From contig CAMJML010000023.1 of the NCBI GenBank assembly GCA_946407015.1, forward strand, positions 1 to 53,454: a DNA stretch of 53,454 nt, given 5' to 3'. The notes beneath the pieces were generated by a model. The model was not told the DNA's origin, made no database searches, and was given only the letters and a program-made list of their open reading frames with translations. Within the stretch, counting starts at the first letter, position 1. Every line of letters begins with the position of its first letter. Shown piece after piece: positions 15,786 to 24,300 of the stretch. The stretch comes from an uncultured Selenomonadales bacterium (GTDB lineage Bacteria; Bacillota; Negativicutes; DSM-1736; Dendrosporobacteraceae). A program made the position numbers and the translations under genes.

Positions 15786-17051
15786 GTGCAGTTTAATATC
15801 CACCCGATTAATTTGCTGCGGGCCTTATCAATGGCGTTGGAGCTTACGAATGGCGGGCTTTCGCGGCATCACTGGCGTACTGCACTGATTAGCAGCCGCA
15901 TTGCCGAATTTATTGGTCTGGATGATGTGCAGCAGCAGTCGTTGGTTTATGCGGCTTTGCTGCATGATATCGGTGCTGCCTCCAGTTGGGAAGAAAAAAA
16001 GGCATTACATAACTTTCATGTTGATCAAATGGATATTTACAGTCATGCGGAGGCTGGCTATGAGTTGTTGAAGGACTCGCCCCAGCTGGGTATGCTGGCC
16101 ATACCCATTCGTCATCATCATGATTATTGGGATGGGCGCAGCCCTTCCGGGTTAGCCGGCAAAGACATTCCTTTGGCCAGCCGTATTATTAATCTTGCCG
16201 ACCGGCTGGAAGTGCTGCTGAAGGATCAGGTTTTTATCTTTGAACAGCGGCCGGATATTCTTTCCGCGATTCGCAAGTTAAGCGGCAGTTATTTTGATCC
16301 GGAATTGGTGAAAGTGCTTCATGAATTTGCCAGACAGGAAAGTTTTTGGCTGGACTTGGTCAACCCTCATTATTACCACAATTTTTTCCGCAATATTGAT
16401 GTGTATGGCTTAATGCGGTTTACTATTGATGATGTGATCAATATTGCTGAAATTTTTGCCACCATCATTGACCGGACCAGTTCATTTACCGCGACTCATT
16501 CGCGCAGTGTCTCCATAATGGCTGCCTTTCTGGCCGAAGCAAAAGGCTATAGCTCAGAAGAAGTAAAAGCCATGCGCATTGCCGGTTTATTGCATGATTT
16601 AGGCAAGCTGGCCATACCGAATGAGATTTTAGAAAAGCCTGGCAAACTGACCGAGTGGGAGTTTGCTACCATTAAGCAGCATACCTATTATACCTACCGC
16701 ATCCTGGAACAGATTGACGGGTTTGAACTGATTGCCGAATGGGCTGCTTATCACCATGAGACCCTGGACGGGGCCGGGTATCCATTCCGGATTGGGGAAA
16801 GCTCCCTGCGGCTGGGATCGCGCATTGTGGCTGTAGCCGATGTGTTTGTTGCCCTGACAGAGAACCGGCCTTATCGTATTCCGATGTCACCAGACAAGGT
16901 GGAGAAGGTCATGCGCGGCATGGTGGCCAACCGGAAACTGGACGGCAGCATTGTGGCCGATCTGTTTAGCCATTACAGTAATGCGTTTGATTTGATGCAG
17001 GTCACGCAGTTGAATAAACCGGCTGCTCAAAAAAATAAGCAATACGGATAA
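15786..17051 (+). CDS. Tandem HD/HD-GYP cyclic-di-GMP phosphodiesterase
   Basis: A 421-residue soluble protein with two HD-GYP-like halves. The second (about residues 215-395) is canonical: HSRSVSIMAAFL, LLHDLGKLAIPNEIL, HHETLDGAGYP, and VADVFVALTENRPYR. HD-GYP proteins hydrolyse c-di-GMP to pGpG and GMP. The first half (about 20-140) keeps LLHDIG and HHHDYWDG but has SPSGL where GYP is expected, so it is probably degenerate or regulatory. GTG start with AAAGGGGCGG at 15770-15779. It follows citXG by 28 bases and may be co-transcribed. No sensor domain. Confidence 0.9.
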   Translation: MQFNIHPINLLRALSMALELTNGGLSRHHWRTALISSRIAEFIGLDDVQQQSLVYAALLHDIGAASSWEEKKALHNFHVDQMDIYSHAEAGYELLKDSPQLGMLAIPIRHHHDYWDGRSPSGLAGKDIPLASRIINLADRLEVLLKDQVFIFEQRPDILSAIRKLSGSYFDPELVKVLHEFARQESFWLDLVNPHYYHNFFRNIDVYGLMRFTIDDVINIAEIFATIIDRTSSFTATHSRSVSIMAAFLAEAKGYSSEEVKAMRIAGLLHDLGKLAIPNEILEKPGKLTEWEFATIKQHTYYTYRILEQIDGFELIAEWAAYHHETLDGAGYPFRIGESSLRLGSRIVAVADVFVALTENRPYRIPMSPDKVEKVMRGMVANRKLDGSIVADLFSHYSNAFDLMQVTQLNKPAAQKNKQYG

Positions 17052-17080
17052 AAAGACTTGGCAAAGCCAAGTCTTTTTAT
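17050..17080 (+). terminator. Terminator of the HD-GYP gene
   Basis: A 13-bp stem (17050-17062 with 17066-17078) with a three-base loop and a T-tract, overlapping the stop codon. Confidence 0.9.
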
Positions 17081-17230
17081 TATAAAGTTAATCATTGCCA
17101 CAAATCATCCATAAAGCCCTTAAGCCGATAGCCGGTATAGCCTGCGGTACCTTCAGGCAAAATTCGTCATAGGATATGACATAAAGGCTTATTTGGCCCA
17201 AGAGAAAATCACAAAAGAGGGGCTGGATTT

Positions 17231-17914
17231 ATGGATAGTTTCAGCGATATCCGGATGCCGCTTATCGGTGACAAGTTTCCGGAAATCACGGTCAAAACGA
17301 CTCAGGGTATGTTGACCTTGCCGCAGGATTGCGAAGGGCGCTGGTTTGTTCTATTCAGTCATCCGGCTGACTTTACGCCGGTCTGCACCACCGAATTTGT
17401 TGCGTTTGCTCAATGCCATGAGGAGTTTAGGCGGCTCAATACCGACTTAATCGGCTTATCGGTGGATCAGGTCTTCGCTCATTTGAAATGGATTGAGTGG
17501 ATTCATAACCATCTGGATACGTCGGTCAAGTTCCCGGTGATTGCCGATGACCGTGGCTTGATCGCCAAAAAGCTGGGCATGATTCATCCCAATAAAGCCA
17601 GCAATACCGTCCGCTCGGTTTTTGTTGTGGATGATAAGGCCATTGTCAGAGCTATCATCTATTATCCGCAGGAAGTTGGCCGGAATATGCGGGAGATTCT
17701 GCGGCTGCTGAAGGCTTTACAGATAACCGATGCATACGGGGTGTCCACTCCGGCCAATTGGCCGCACAATGGCCTGATTGATGACGCGGTCATTTTACCG
17801 CCTGCGGCTACCGAAAAGCAAGCCAAGGAACGGGTTCGGCAAATCGAAGCAGGGAACCTGGAAGGGTTTGACTGGTGGTTTTGCCATAAGAAGTTGGAGT
17901 CTTGCCGCAAATAA
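17231..17914 (+). CDS. Peroxiredoxin, Prx6-type
   Basis: Thiol peroxidase of 227 residues reducing H2O2 and organic peroxides in the cytoplasm. The peroxidatic Cys lies in [10 protein letters not shown] (about residue 52). A conserved Arg and the long C-terminal extension ([24 protein letters not shown]) are typical of the Prx6/1-Cys group, as found in archaea and anaerobes. A C-terminal [10 protein letters not shown] supplies possible resolving cysteines. AGAGGGGCTGG precedes the ATG. Stands alone, with a terminator upstream. Confidence 0.93.
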   Translation: MDSFSDIRMPLIGDKFPEITVKTTQGMLTLPQDCEGRWFVLFSHPADFTPVCTTEFVAFAQCHEEFRRLNTDLIGLSVDQVFAHLKWIEWIHNHLDTSVKFPVIADDRGLIAKKLGMIHPNKASNTVRSVFVVDDKAIVRAIIYYPQEVGRNMREILRLLKALQITDAYGVSTPANWPHNGLIDDAVILPPAATEKQAKERVRQIEAGNLEGFDWWFCHKKLESCRK

Positions 17915-18135
17915 TGCCAGGGCAGGAGGCCGGCTTCATTCTGCTGCCCGGAAAGTACACTCGGTTTTTGTTCTAAAATCAACCTGGAGTGAAGGGATAT
18001 TTTAAATTATTTAAACGCTTCAAAGGGGCAATTTTTTGGCCATCGTGCTTGCAGTTTTGGCGTTTTATGGTAATGTATAGATATTGTAGCATGCGGTTGT
18101 ATAGATGAAACGATTTTTGCAGAGGGGGATTTAAG

Positions 18136-19947
18136 GTGGCACAGCGATTTAGCAGCCTGGTAGATGTCCAAAAGATCCAGCAACTGCTGGATAGGCTCTA
18201 TGAAGCTACCGGAATTCCGTCCGGAATTATTGATATCGATTCCAATATTTTATCGGCAACCGGCTGGCAGGACATTTGTACCAAGTTCCATCGGGTTTGT
18301 GATCAAACCAGGCAGAATTGCATCGAAAGTGATCAGATGATTGCGGAACATTTGCAGGATGGGCATCCTTATTTCGGTTATACCTGCAAAAACGGTTTGC
18401 TGGAATATGCCTGTCCGATTATCATTGAGGGAAAACACTTGGCAACGCTGGTGATAGGCCAGTTTTTTACCACACCGCCTGATGAAGCTTTTTTTCGCGA
18501 GCAAGCTCTTCGTTATGGCTTTAATGAAGCGGAATATCTCAAGGCGTTACGAACTGTCCCTATCTTTAGCCAGAGCAAGTTGTCCTTTATCCTCAACTTT
18601 TTTGTCACCTTAGCTGATTTATTAAGTTGCTCAGGTGCCCATAGTTTAAAACATTTGAAAGCGGCTAATTTTTTGCATCAAATTTTAGATGCCATTCCCA
18701 GTCCGATTTTTTATAAAAATGTTCAAGGCCAATATATTGGCTGTAATAAAGCCTTTGCCGAATTTAACGGCAAAGAGCGGGACGAATTGATCGGCAGGTC
18801 GGTTTATGAAGTTTTTCCCTCTCTTGCGGCTAAGAAATATCAGGCCATGGATCAGGAGCTGCTTCAACAGGAGTCGGTCCAGGTTTACGAATACCGGACA
18901 ACAAGTGCCAATGGGCAGCAGCGTGATGTGCTGTTTCACAAAGCGCCGTTCCGCGATATTGACGGAACGCTGGCCGGACTGGTTGGGGTGATTACCGATA
19001 TTTCGGAACGCAAACAAATGGAAATGGCCTTAAGGCAGAGTGAGGCCAAATACCGGGCGTTATTTGATCATATGCTGAATGGCTTTGTTTATTTTGAAGC
19101 AGTAAAAGCTGAAACCGGACAAATTATCAATTACCGGTTTGTCGAAATCAACGAAGCCTACAGCCATTTAACCGGTTTGAGCCGGCAAGAGCTGCTCAAC
19201 CGCAAACTGACCGAGACCGTTCTGGCCGAAGAAGTGTGCGGAACCGACTGGATTACCATTTTTAATTCGGTCCTGGAGAACCGGCAGGCCAGGACGTTTG
19301 AATTTAGCTCGAATTTATTGCAGAAACATTTTCTGATTTCGCTCTTTACTCCGGATCAAGAGCATGTGGCGGCACTGCTTTGTGATATTACCAAACGCAA
19401 GCAAAATGAGGAACGGACTCAGTATTATGCCTATCATGATCCTCTTACCGGTTTGCCTAACCGCCGCTTGTTTGAAGACCGGCTGGCTATGGCCCTGGCC
19501 CAATTCAGGCGTAATGGTGAAGGGGGGGCGGTTTTGTTTCTGGATTTGGATAATTTTAAGCCGGTTAATGATACTTATGGCCATGACGCCGGCGATGAAC
19601 TGCTCAAAAAAGTAGCCTGCCGGATGGAAAATAGCATTCGTGAAAGTGATACGGTTGCCCGGTTAGGCGGAGACGAATTTGTCATTATTTTGCCTGGCGT
19701 GAATTCCGCAGAAGAAATTGAGATCATTGCCAACCGGATTTTGGCTGCTTGCCGTGAGCCTATTCCGATTGAGCAGGATGAAGTGGTTGTAACGGCCAGC
19801 ATCGGAATCAGCCTGTATCCGAAAGACGGCAGTGATATTACGAGCTTGATGCGTAAGGCCGATATGGCCATGTTTGCCTCGAAACGAAATGGACGCAACC
19901 GCTTTGCCTTCATTGATCAGGAGGCGCATGCTTGTGAAAGCTGGTAA
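18136..19947 (+). CDS. PocR-PAS-PAS-GGDEF diguanylate cyclase
   Basis: A 603-residue sensor that makes c-di-GMP. The PocR ligand-sensing domain (about residues 10-165) has KFHRVCDQTRQNC and YTCKNGLLEYACPII cysteine motifs. PAS 1 lies about 175-290 and PAS 2 about 300-420. The GGDEF domain (about 435-595) has DPLTGLPNRRLF and an intact RLGGDEFVIIL. RESD sits five residues before GGDEF, matching the RxxD product-inhibition site. No EAL or HD-GYP domain and no membrane segment. GTG start with GAGGGGGA at 18121-18128. PocR domains often sense small hydrocarbon derivatives such as propanediol. A transporter gene follows 20 bases later. Confidence 0.93.
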   Translation: MAQRFSSLVDVQKIQQLLDRLYEATGIPSGIIDIDSNILSATGWQDICTKFHRVCDQTRQNCIESDQMIAEHLQDGHPYFGYTCKNGLLEYACPIIIEGKHLATLVIGQFFTTPPDEAFFREQALRYGFNEAEYLKALRTVPIFSQSKLSFILNFFVTLADLLSCSGAHSLKHLKAANFLHQILDAIPSPIFYKNVQGQYIGCNKAFAEFNGKERDELIGRSVYEVFPSLAAKKYQAMDQELLQQESVQVYEYRTTSANGQQRDVLFHKAPFRDIDGTLAGLVGVITDISERKQMEMALRQSEAKYRALFDHMLNGFVYFEAVKAETGQIINYRFVEINEAYSHLTGLSRQELLNRKLTETVLAEEVCGTDWITIFNSVLENRQARTFEFSSNLLQKHFLISLFTPDQEHVAALLCDITKRKQNEERTQYYAYHDPLTGLPNRRLFEDRLAMALAQFRRNGEGGAVLFLDLDNFKPVNDTYGHDAGDELLKKVACRMENSIRESDTVARLGGDEFVIILPGVNSAEEIEIIANRILAACREPIPIEQDEVVVTASIGISLYPKDGSDITSLMRKADMAMFASKRNGRNRFAFIDQEAHACESW

Positions 19948-19967
19948 CACCCTGAAAGGATTATTCG

Positions 19968-20912
19968 ATGGATATACAGCACAAACTATTTTATTTTGCG
20001 ATTGACTTACTGGGGCCGCTGGTGCTTGGCTATTTATGCCGTTATCAGACAACCTTGCAAGCCGCATTTTTTGACAAAATGATTCTGAATAATATTCTGG
20101 TCGTCTACCCGGCTTTGTCGATGCTCAGCTTTTGGGTACTGCCCCTGAGAGCGGATTTAATCTGGCTGCCTGTTATGGGTTTAGCGCTGGGCTTGATTCC
20201 GGGCGCTATTGCCTATGTGATTGCTCAGCGGAAATATACCAGCGATTTGGATCGCGGCAGCTATGTCATGTCCGCCATTTTGTCTAATCTCGGCACGCTG
20301 GGCGGTTTGTGTGTTTTTTTATTGTACGGGGAGACAGGCTATGCTTATCAGCAGCTTGTCGTTTTATTTCAGTACATTTTAATGTTCATGTTTTGTTATC
20401 CGCTGGCCCAATATTATTTCCAGCGGTCACAGCAAGGCGCCGCGGTCAAACCGATCTCCATGAAAGCGATTTTGTTCAGCCGCAATCAATTGGCGGTTGT
20501 GGGGATATTGACCGGGATGGTCTTGCAGCTGGCCGGTGTCGCCAGGCCGGCGGTGCTGGGGCTCTTCTTTGATCCGCTTGTGCATTTTGGGGCCTGGACA
20601 GCCTTGATACCGGTTGGCTATTCGGTTGATTTTGGCAAAATGAAAGAGCAGTACCGGACCATTATTGATTTGATTCCGCTGAAATTTGCGGTGACACCTT
20701 TACTGATTTATGGCCTGGCGCGGTTGGTGATGACCGACCCGGTCATGATCAATAGCCTGTTAGTCTTAGCCTGTATGCCGACTGCGGTGAATGCTGTCAT
20801 AACCTCCAGGATCTATGGGTTGAATATTCACTTGGCTGTTGCCGCTTTCATTGTAACAACCCTGGTTTTTTTAGTAGGCGTTTATCCGGTTCTCTTTTTT
20901 AAACTGTCATAA
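19968..20912 (+). CDS. AEC family transporter
   Basis: A 314-residue integral membrane protein of the auxin-efflux-carrier/malonate-permease family, with about ten hydrophobic segments in two inverted halves. Recognisable blocks are MSAILSNLGTLGGLCVFLLYGETGYAY near residue 103 and VLACMPTAVNAVITSRIYGLN near 264, a family hallmark. These carriers move organic anions such as malate or malonate; the substrate here cannot be read. Close spacing after the GGDEF gene suggests co-transcription. Confidence 0.87.
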   Translation: MDIQHKLFYFAIDLLGPLVLGYLCRYQTTLQAAFFDKMILNNILVVYPALSMLSFWVLPLRADLIWLPVMGLALGLIPGAIAYVIAQRKYTSDLDRGSYVMSAILSNLGTLGGLCVFLLYGETGYAYQQLVVLFQYILMFMFCYPLAQYYFQRSQQGAAVKPISMKAILFSRNQLAVVGILTGMVLQLAGVARPAVLGLFFDPLVHFGAWTALIPVGYSVDFGKMKEQYRTIIDLIPLKFAVTPLLIYGLARLVMTDPVMINSLLVLACMPTAVNAVITSRIYGLNIHLAVAAFIVTTLVFLVGVYPVLFFKLS

Positions 20913-20915
20913 AGG

Positions 20916-20970
20916 GTAAAGAATAAGAAAGCCGTATGCCTGCGGGGCATACGGCTTTCTTATTCTTTAC
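20916..20970. terminator. Bidirectional terminator, 25-bp perfect stem
   Basis: Arms 20916-20940 and 20946-20970 are fully complementary with a five-base loop. The 3' arm runs into the stop codon of the convergent siroheme reductase gene, so it serves both genes. Confidence 0.9.
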
Positions 20971-21629
20971 CGGTATTCGGCCGGCAAGGTTTGCTTCACA
21001 AAATGTTCCCAGTCAAGACGCTCAATGCATTGTCCCAGCCGCTCCTTGGACTTACCATGTTGGCGAAAGTAGGTCAGGATGGAACGGATGAGCGGGGCAA
21101 CTGCGGCCTCGGGGAGATTTTCGGCAGCGATACGGGCTACCTGTGCATGGCGGCCCGCATTACCGCCCACGACCAGGGTGTAACCCTTAGCCGTAGCAAA
21201 CAGGCCGATATCTTTAACAAATACTTCCGCACAGCAGTTGGGGCAGCCGCTGATACCGATGCGGATTTTGCCGGGTACCGTTTGGTCAAAAAACTCGTGG
21301 TCCAGAGCCAGCCCGAGGCTGGAACTGTCCTGCTGGGCCATCGGACAATGCGGTTTGCCCGGACAGATGGCGATTCCCCGGACCGACTGTGTAATAAAAG
21401 ATTCCGGCTTGGCGCCTAAAGCGGCCAGCGCTTTTTCACCATCGGCAACACTTAGGCCTAACAGGATAATACTATTGCCCGCTATTTTTAGCGTTCCGCC
21501 ATATTGTTCAGCCAGATCGGCAAGCTTCCGGAGGTCGTCGGCTGTGGCCAGCCCGCCGGGAATATGAGGCGTGACCGGGAATTTGATTCGTTTATTGAGA
21601 AAAGGGATTTTGGCGATCGGAAGATTCAT
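20967..21629 (-). CDS. Small siroheme [4Fe-4S] sulfite/nitrite reductase-like protein
   Basis: The 220 residues comprise one ferredoxin-like half (TPHIPGGLATADDLRKLADLAEQYGG, about 19-44) and the siroheme-[4Fe-4S] domain. Cluster ligands are visible as CPGKPHC (C-x5-C, near residue 90) and GCPNCC (near 130). The length matches the low-molecular-weight assimilatory-type sulfite reductases of strict anaerobes rather than the roughly 550-residue NirA/CysI enzymes. Whether sulfite or nitrite is the substrate cannot be read. A GGAGG site precedes the ATG. Divergent from the H-NOX receptor across about 210 bases. Confidence 0.87.
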   Translation of the reverse strand: MNLPIAKIPFLNKRIKFPVTPHIPGGLATADDLRKLADLAEQYGGTLKIAGNSIILLGLSVADGEKALAALGAKPESFITQSVRGIAICPGKPHCPMAQQDSSSLGLALDHEFFDQTVPGKIRIGISGCPNCCAEVFVKDIGLFATAKGYTLVVGGNAGRHAQVARIAAENLPEAAVAPLIRSILTYFRQHGKSKERLGQCIERLDWEHFVKQTLPAEYR

Positions 21630-21778
21630 AGTAGCCTCCTGCTTTCGTTCGTCACAGCCTAGGCTATGCGCGTGTCAAGGCTATTTTAGCAGTTTTCGGG
21701 GTTTTTGGCTGTGATGGAAATCACGCAAGCCGGCTTGGGGTGCCACTAACAATAAATTTACAATTATTTGACAGGAGA

Positions 21779-21808
21779 TTTACACTTTATAGCGAAGCTT
21801 TGCATAAT
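21779..21808 (+). promoter_or_regulatory. Possible sigma-A promoter of the H-NOX receptor
   Basis: TTTACA at 21779-21784 and CATAAT at 21803-21808 are separated by 18 bases, about 35 bases before the ATG. The -10 has 5 of 6 and the -35 4 of 6 consensus bases. Confidence 0.4.
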
Positions 21809-21842
21809 ATAAAAAATTTGTTGATATAACGGAGAGGATCAC

Positions 21843-23639
21843 ATGAAAGGGACAGTTGTTGGAACATGGATGAGTACTGCGCGCCAATTGTGGGGCGATG
21901 AATTGACCAATCAGGCTATGCTGGATGTGGGCTGGTCAGCCGATCGCATGTTTTTGCCGACCGAGGAAGTGGAAGATGCCAAGCCGAAAAAGATTGTAGC
22001 CTTTCTTGCAACCAAGCTGGGTAAGACGGAAGACGAACTGTGGCAAGCGATTGGTAAAGATAATGTGAAAACTTTTTTCAATGCCTATCCTGCCTTTTTT
22101 CAGCATGAGAATCTATATTCATTCTTAGCTTCCATGTATGATGTCCATGTTGTGATGGTGAAACGCCTGCCGGGCGCCGAGCCGCCTGAATTGTTGATTG
22201 AACCGGTATCAGAATATGAAGCTGTGCTGAGCTATCGCTCCAAGCGCGGGATGTTTGGTTATTTTAAGGGTCTGCTGGCGGGTGCCGCAATCCATTTTAA
22301 AGAAGATATCACGACCGCTGTCCTTGAGTCGTCTGCCGAACATATTAAGGTGAAAATTCGCTTTCCTAAACCGGTGAGCCGGACGACAAGCTATCGGTTT
22401 AACCAGTGGCTGGCATTCGGTTTGATTCGCAGCCTGCCGGCAAAGATTGGTGTAGCCGCTGCGGCTTTTTCACTGGTGATCAATTTGCTGCTGACGGCAG
22501 CCGGAGTTGACATTCCCCTCTGGTCGGCGCTGGTGAGTGGTGGCGTGGCCATGGCTGGAGCGGCTTTGTTATTAAGCCCGATGAAAAGTATCAAAGCCGA
22601 ACTCAAAGGGTTGATTGAGCATAAGTATTATGCCAGAAATCAAATACGCTCGGCTGATGAGTTTGAAGAACTGGTCACCTTATTCGATCAGTATAAACAA
22701 CGCGTCAAAAGTGAATTTACCGGATTTAAAGGCACCGGGGATGAAATGAATAAGTATGCCGACAATTTTAATGACCTTGCTGAAAAGATGCGCGGCACCT
22801 CGCAGGAAATATCCGGGGTGGTGCTGGATGTGGCCATGGCGGCTACCAGCCAGGCTCAGGACACCTCTCATGCGGTCGATATTCTGAACGGTAATCTTGA
22901 AACCTTGAAAACAGTGGTCACCGAGCAGACGCGCAACAAGCAGCAGCTCGAAGCGGCTGTAGCCGAAATCAAGAACGGCTTTAATGAGGTTCAGAGTTCC
23001 AATAACAAGCTGGAACAGAGTATGCAAAAGTTTGCGGAGGTCAAAAAATCGGCTGAGAACCTTCAGTCTCAGGCAAGCAAGATTAATGAAATTACCGGCA
23101 TGGTGGCGGCCATTGCCGGGCAGACCAATCTGCTGGCCCTCAATGCAGCGATTGAAGCAGCCAGAGCGGGTGAGCAGGGACGCGGTTTTGCCGTGGTAGC
23201 CGAGGAAGTCCGCAAGCTGGCCGAACAATCCCAGCATCACTCTGAGAGCATTTCCAGTGATCTTGAAATTCTGATGACCATCATCGATGCGGTTGTCGGA
23301 TTGATCGAAGAAGAATATTCGATTTTAGCTTCTGAAAGCCGGCAGCTTGGAACGGTGGTCAAAAGCAATGCCCAGCATGTGCTCAATGTTCGTCAGGTAG
23401 CCGACAACATTGTGGATATGATCAATAAACTGGAGCATGAGACACAAGGACTCAATCAGGTATACGGCAAAATTGAATCCCTGGCCGCTATTTCCGAGGA
23501 GAACTCGGCTGCCAGTGAAGAAGTCAGTGCTGCCGTCACCGTTTATAACGATAAACTGCAGGACATGATGGACAAAATCGGTGAGTTTAAGAAAGTCATT
23601 CAGAACTTCAGCGAGGACATGAACACTTACCGGACTTGA
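21843..23639 (+). CDS. H-NOX-domain chemoreceptor, predicted O2-binding type
   Basis: A 598-residue membrane-bound chemoreceptor with a cytoplasmic N-terminal heme H-NOX domain (residues 1-180). Aligned by eye without gaps to the oxygen-binding H-NOX of Thermoanaerobacter (sequence from memory), it keeps proximal His102 (YDVHVV), the heme-propionate motif Y131-x-S133-x-R135, Pro115, and the distal oxygen-pocket residues Trp9, Asn74 and Tyr140. Two adjacent transmembrane helices follow (about 198-250) with almost no extracellular loop. After a linker comes a signalling hairpin with [24 protein letters not shown] near 423. Likely role: aerotactic avoidance in an anaerobe. Ends with a terminator. 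Confidence 0.95.
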   Translation: MKGTVVGTWMSTARQLWGDELTNQAMLDVGWSADRMFLPTEEVEDAKPKKIVAFLATKLGKTEDELWQAIGKDNVKTFFNAYPAFFQHENLYSFLASMYDVHVVMVKRLPGAEPPELLIEPVSEYEAVLSYRSKRGMFGYFKGLLAGAAIHFKEDITTAVLESSAEHIKVKIRFPKPVSRTTSYRFNQWLAFGLIRSLPAKIGVAAAAFSLVINLLLTAAGVDIPLWSALVSGGVAMAGAALLLSPMKSIKAELKGLIEHKYYARNQIRSADEFEELVTLFDQYKQRVKSEFTGFKGTGDEMNKYADNFNDLAEKMRGTSQEISGVVLDVAMAATSQAQDTSHAVDILNGNLETLKTVVTEQTRNKQQLEAAVAEIKNGFNEVQSSNNKLEQSMQKFAEVKKSAENLQSQASKINEITGMVAAIAGQTNLLALNAAIEAARAGEQGRGFAVVAEEVRKLAEQSQHHSESISSDLEILMTIIDAVVGLIEEEYSILASESRQLGTVVKSNAQHVLNVRQVADNIVDMINKLEHETQGLNQVYGKIESLAAISEENSAASEEVSAAVTVYNDKLQDMMDKIGEFKKVIQNFSEDMNTYRT

Positions 23640-23652
23640 TTCAGCATAAAAT

Positions 23653-23679
23653 AAAAACAGGCGGAATCGCCTGTTTTTT
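23653..23679. terminator. Terminator between the H-NOX receptor and mgsA
   Basis: An 11-bp stem (23653-23663 with 23668-23678) with a GAAT loop and T residues, placed between convergent genes. Confidence 0.85.
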
Positions 23680-23704
23680 GTGTTGTTTATTGGGGCCAGC
23701 CGCT

Positions 23705-24076
23705 TTAATCAAGGTTAAGCGCATTGAGCAGCAGGTGTCCGGTGGTTTTGTTTGTGGCCAATGGCACATCATGGACATCGCATACGCGCAGCAGGGCGGT
23801 AATATCCGGTTCATGGGGCTGAGCGGTCAGCGGGTCGCGCAGGAAGATAACAATATCGACTTGCTGGGTGGCTACCAGGGCGCCAATTTGTTGATCTCCG
23901 CCCAATGGGCCCGAGAGAAAGGTTGTTACTTCTAAACCGCTATTTTCCGCAATCAGGCGGCCGGTTGTTGCGGTCGCTACCAGTTTGTGCCGGGCCAGCA
24001 ATTCGGCGTGGATACGGACAAACTCCAGCATCTCCTGTTTCTTGCGGTCGTGAGCAATCAGAGCAATCGTTTTCAT
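23705..24076 (-). CDS. mgsA: Methylglyoxal synthase
   Basis: Cytoplasmic enzyme converting dihydroxyacetone phosphate to methylglyoxal and phosphate, 123 residues. The family blocks are complete: [10 protein letters not shown] at the N-terminus, TATTGRLI near 37, [11 protein letters not shown] with catalytic Asp near 61, and [14 protein letters not shown] near 79-92. It provides a phosphate-releasing overflow from triose phosphates and fits the glycerol locus 14 kb upstream. AGGCTGGTG lies before the ATG on the minus strand. Confidence 0.96.
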   Translation of the reverse strand: MKTIALIAHDRKKQEMLEFVRIHAELLARHKLVATATTGRLIAENSGLEVTTFLSGPLGGDQQIGALVATQQVDIVIFLRDPLTAQPHEPDITALLRVCDVHDVPLATNKTTGHLLLNALNLD

Positions 24077-24197
24077 AAATTACACCAGCCTTTATCGTTT
24101 GCTTATCTTTAGCATAACGAATTTTACTCAAATGGACAACAAAAATCTAACAGCCGAAATTTTCTGTCAATTATGTACTTTAAATTTAATACATTTA

Positions 24198-24226
24198 TTG
24201 CATGTCGCGTACAGGCTTGATACAAT
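24198..24226 (+). promoter_or_regulatory. Sigma-A-type promoter upstream of the AAA+ regulator
   Basis: TTGCAT at 24198-24203 and TACAAT at 24221-24226 have an exact 17-base spacer. The regulator ATG lies 75 bases downstream. Confidence 0.6.
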
Positions 24227-24300
24227 TAGGTAGGTTCATCTGCACGCATTTACAGCAAGAATGGATATACTACAGATAGAATGGATTTGGGGGTTTTTCA

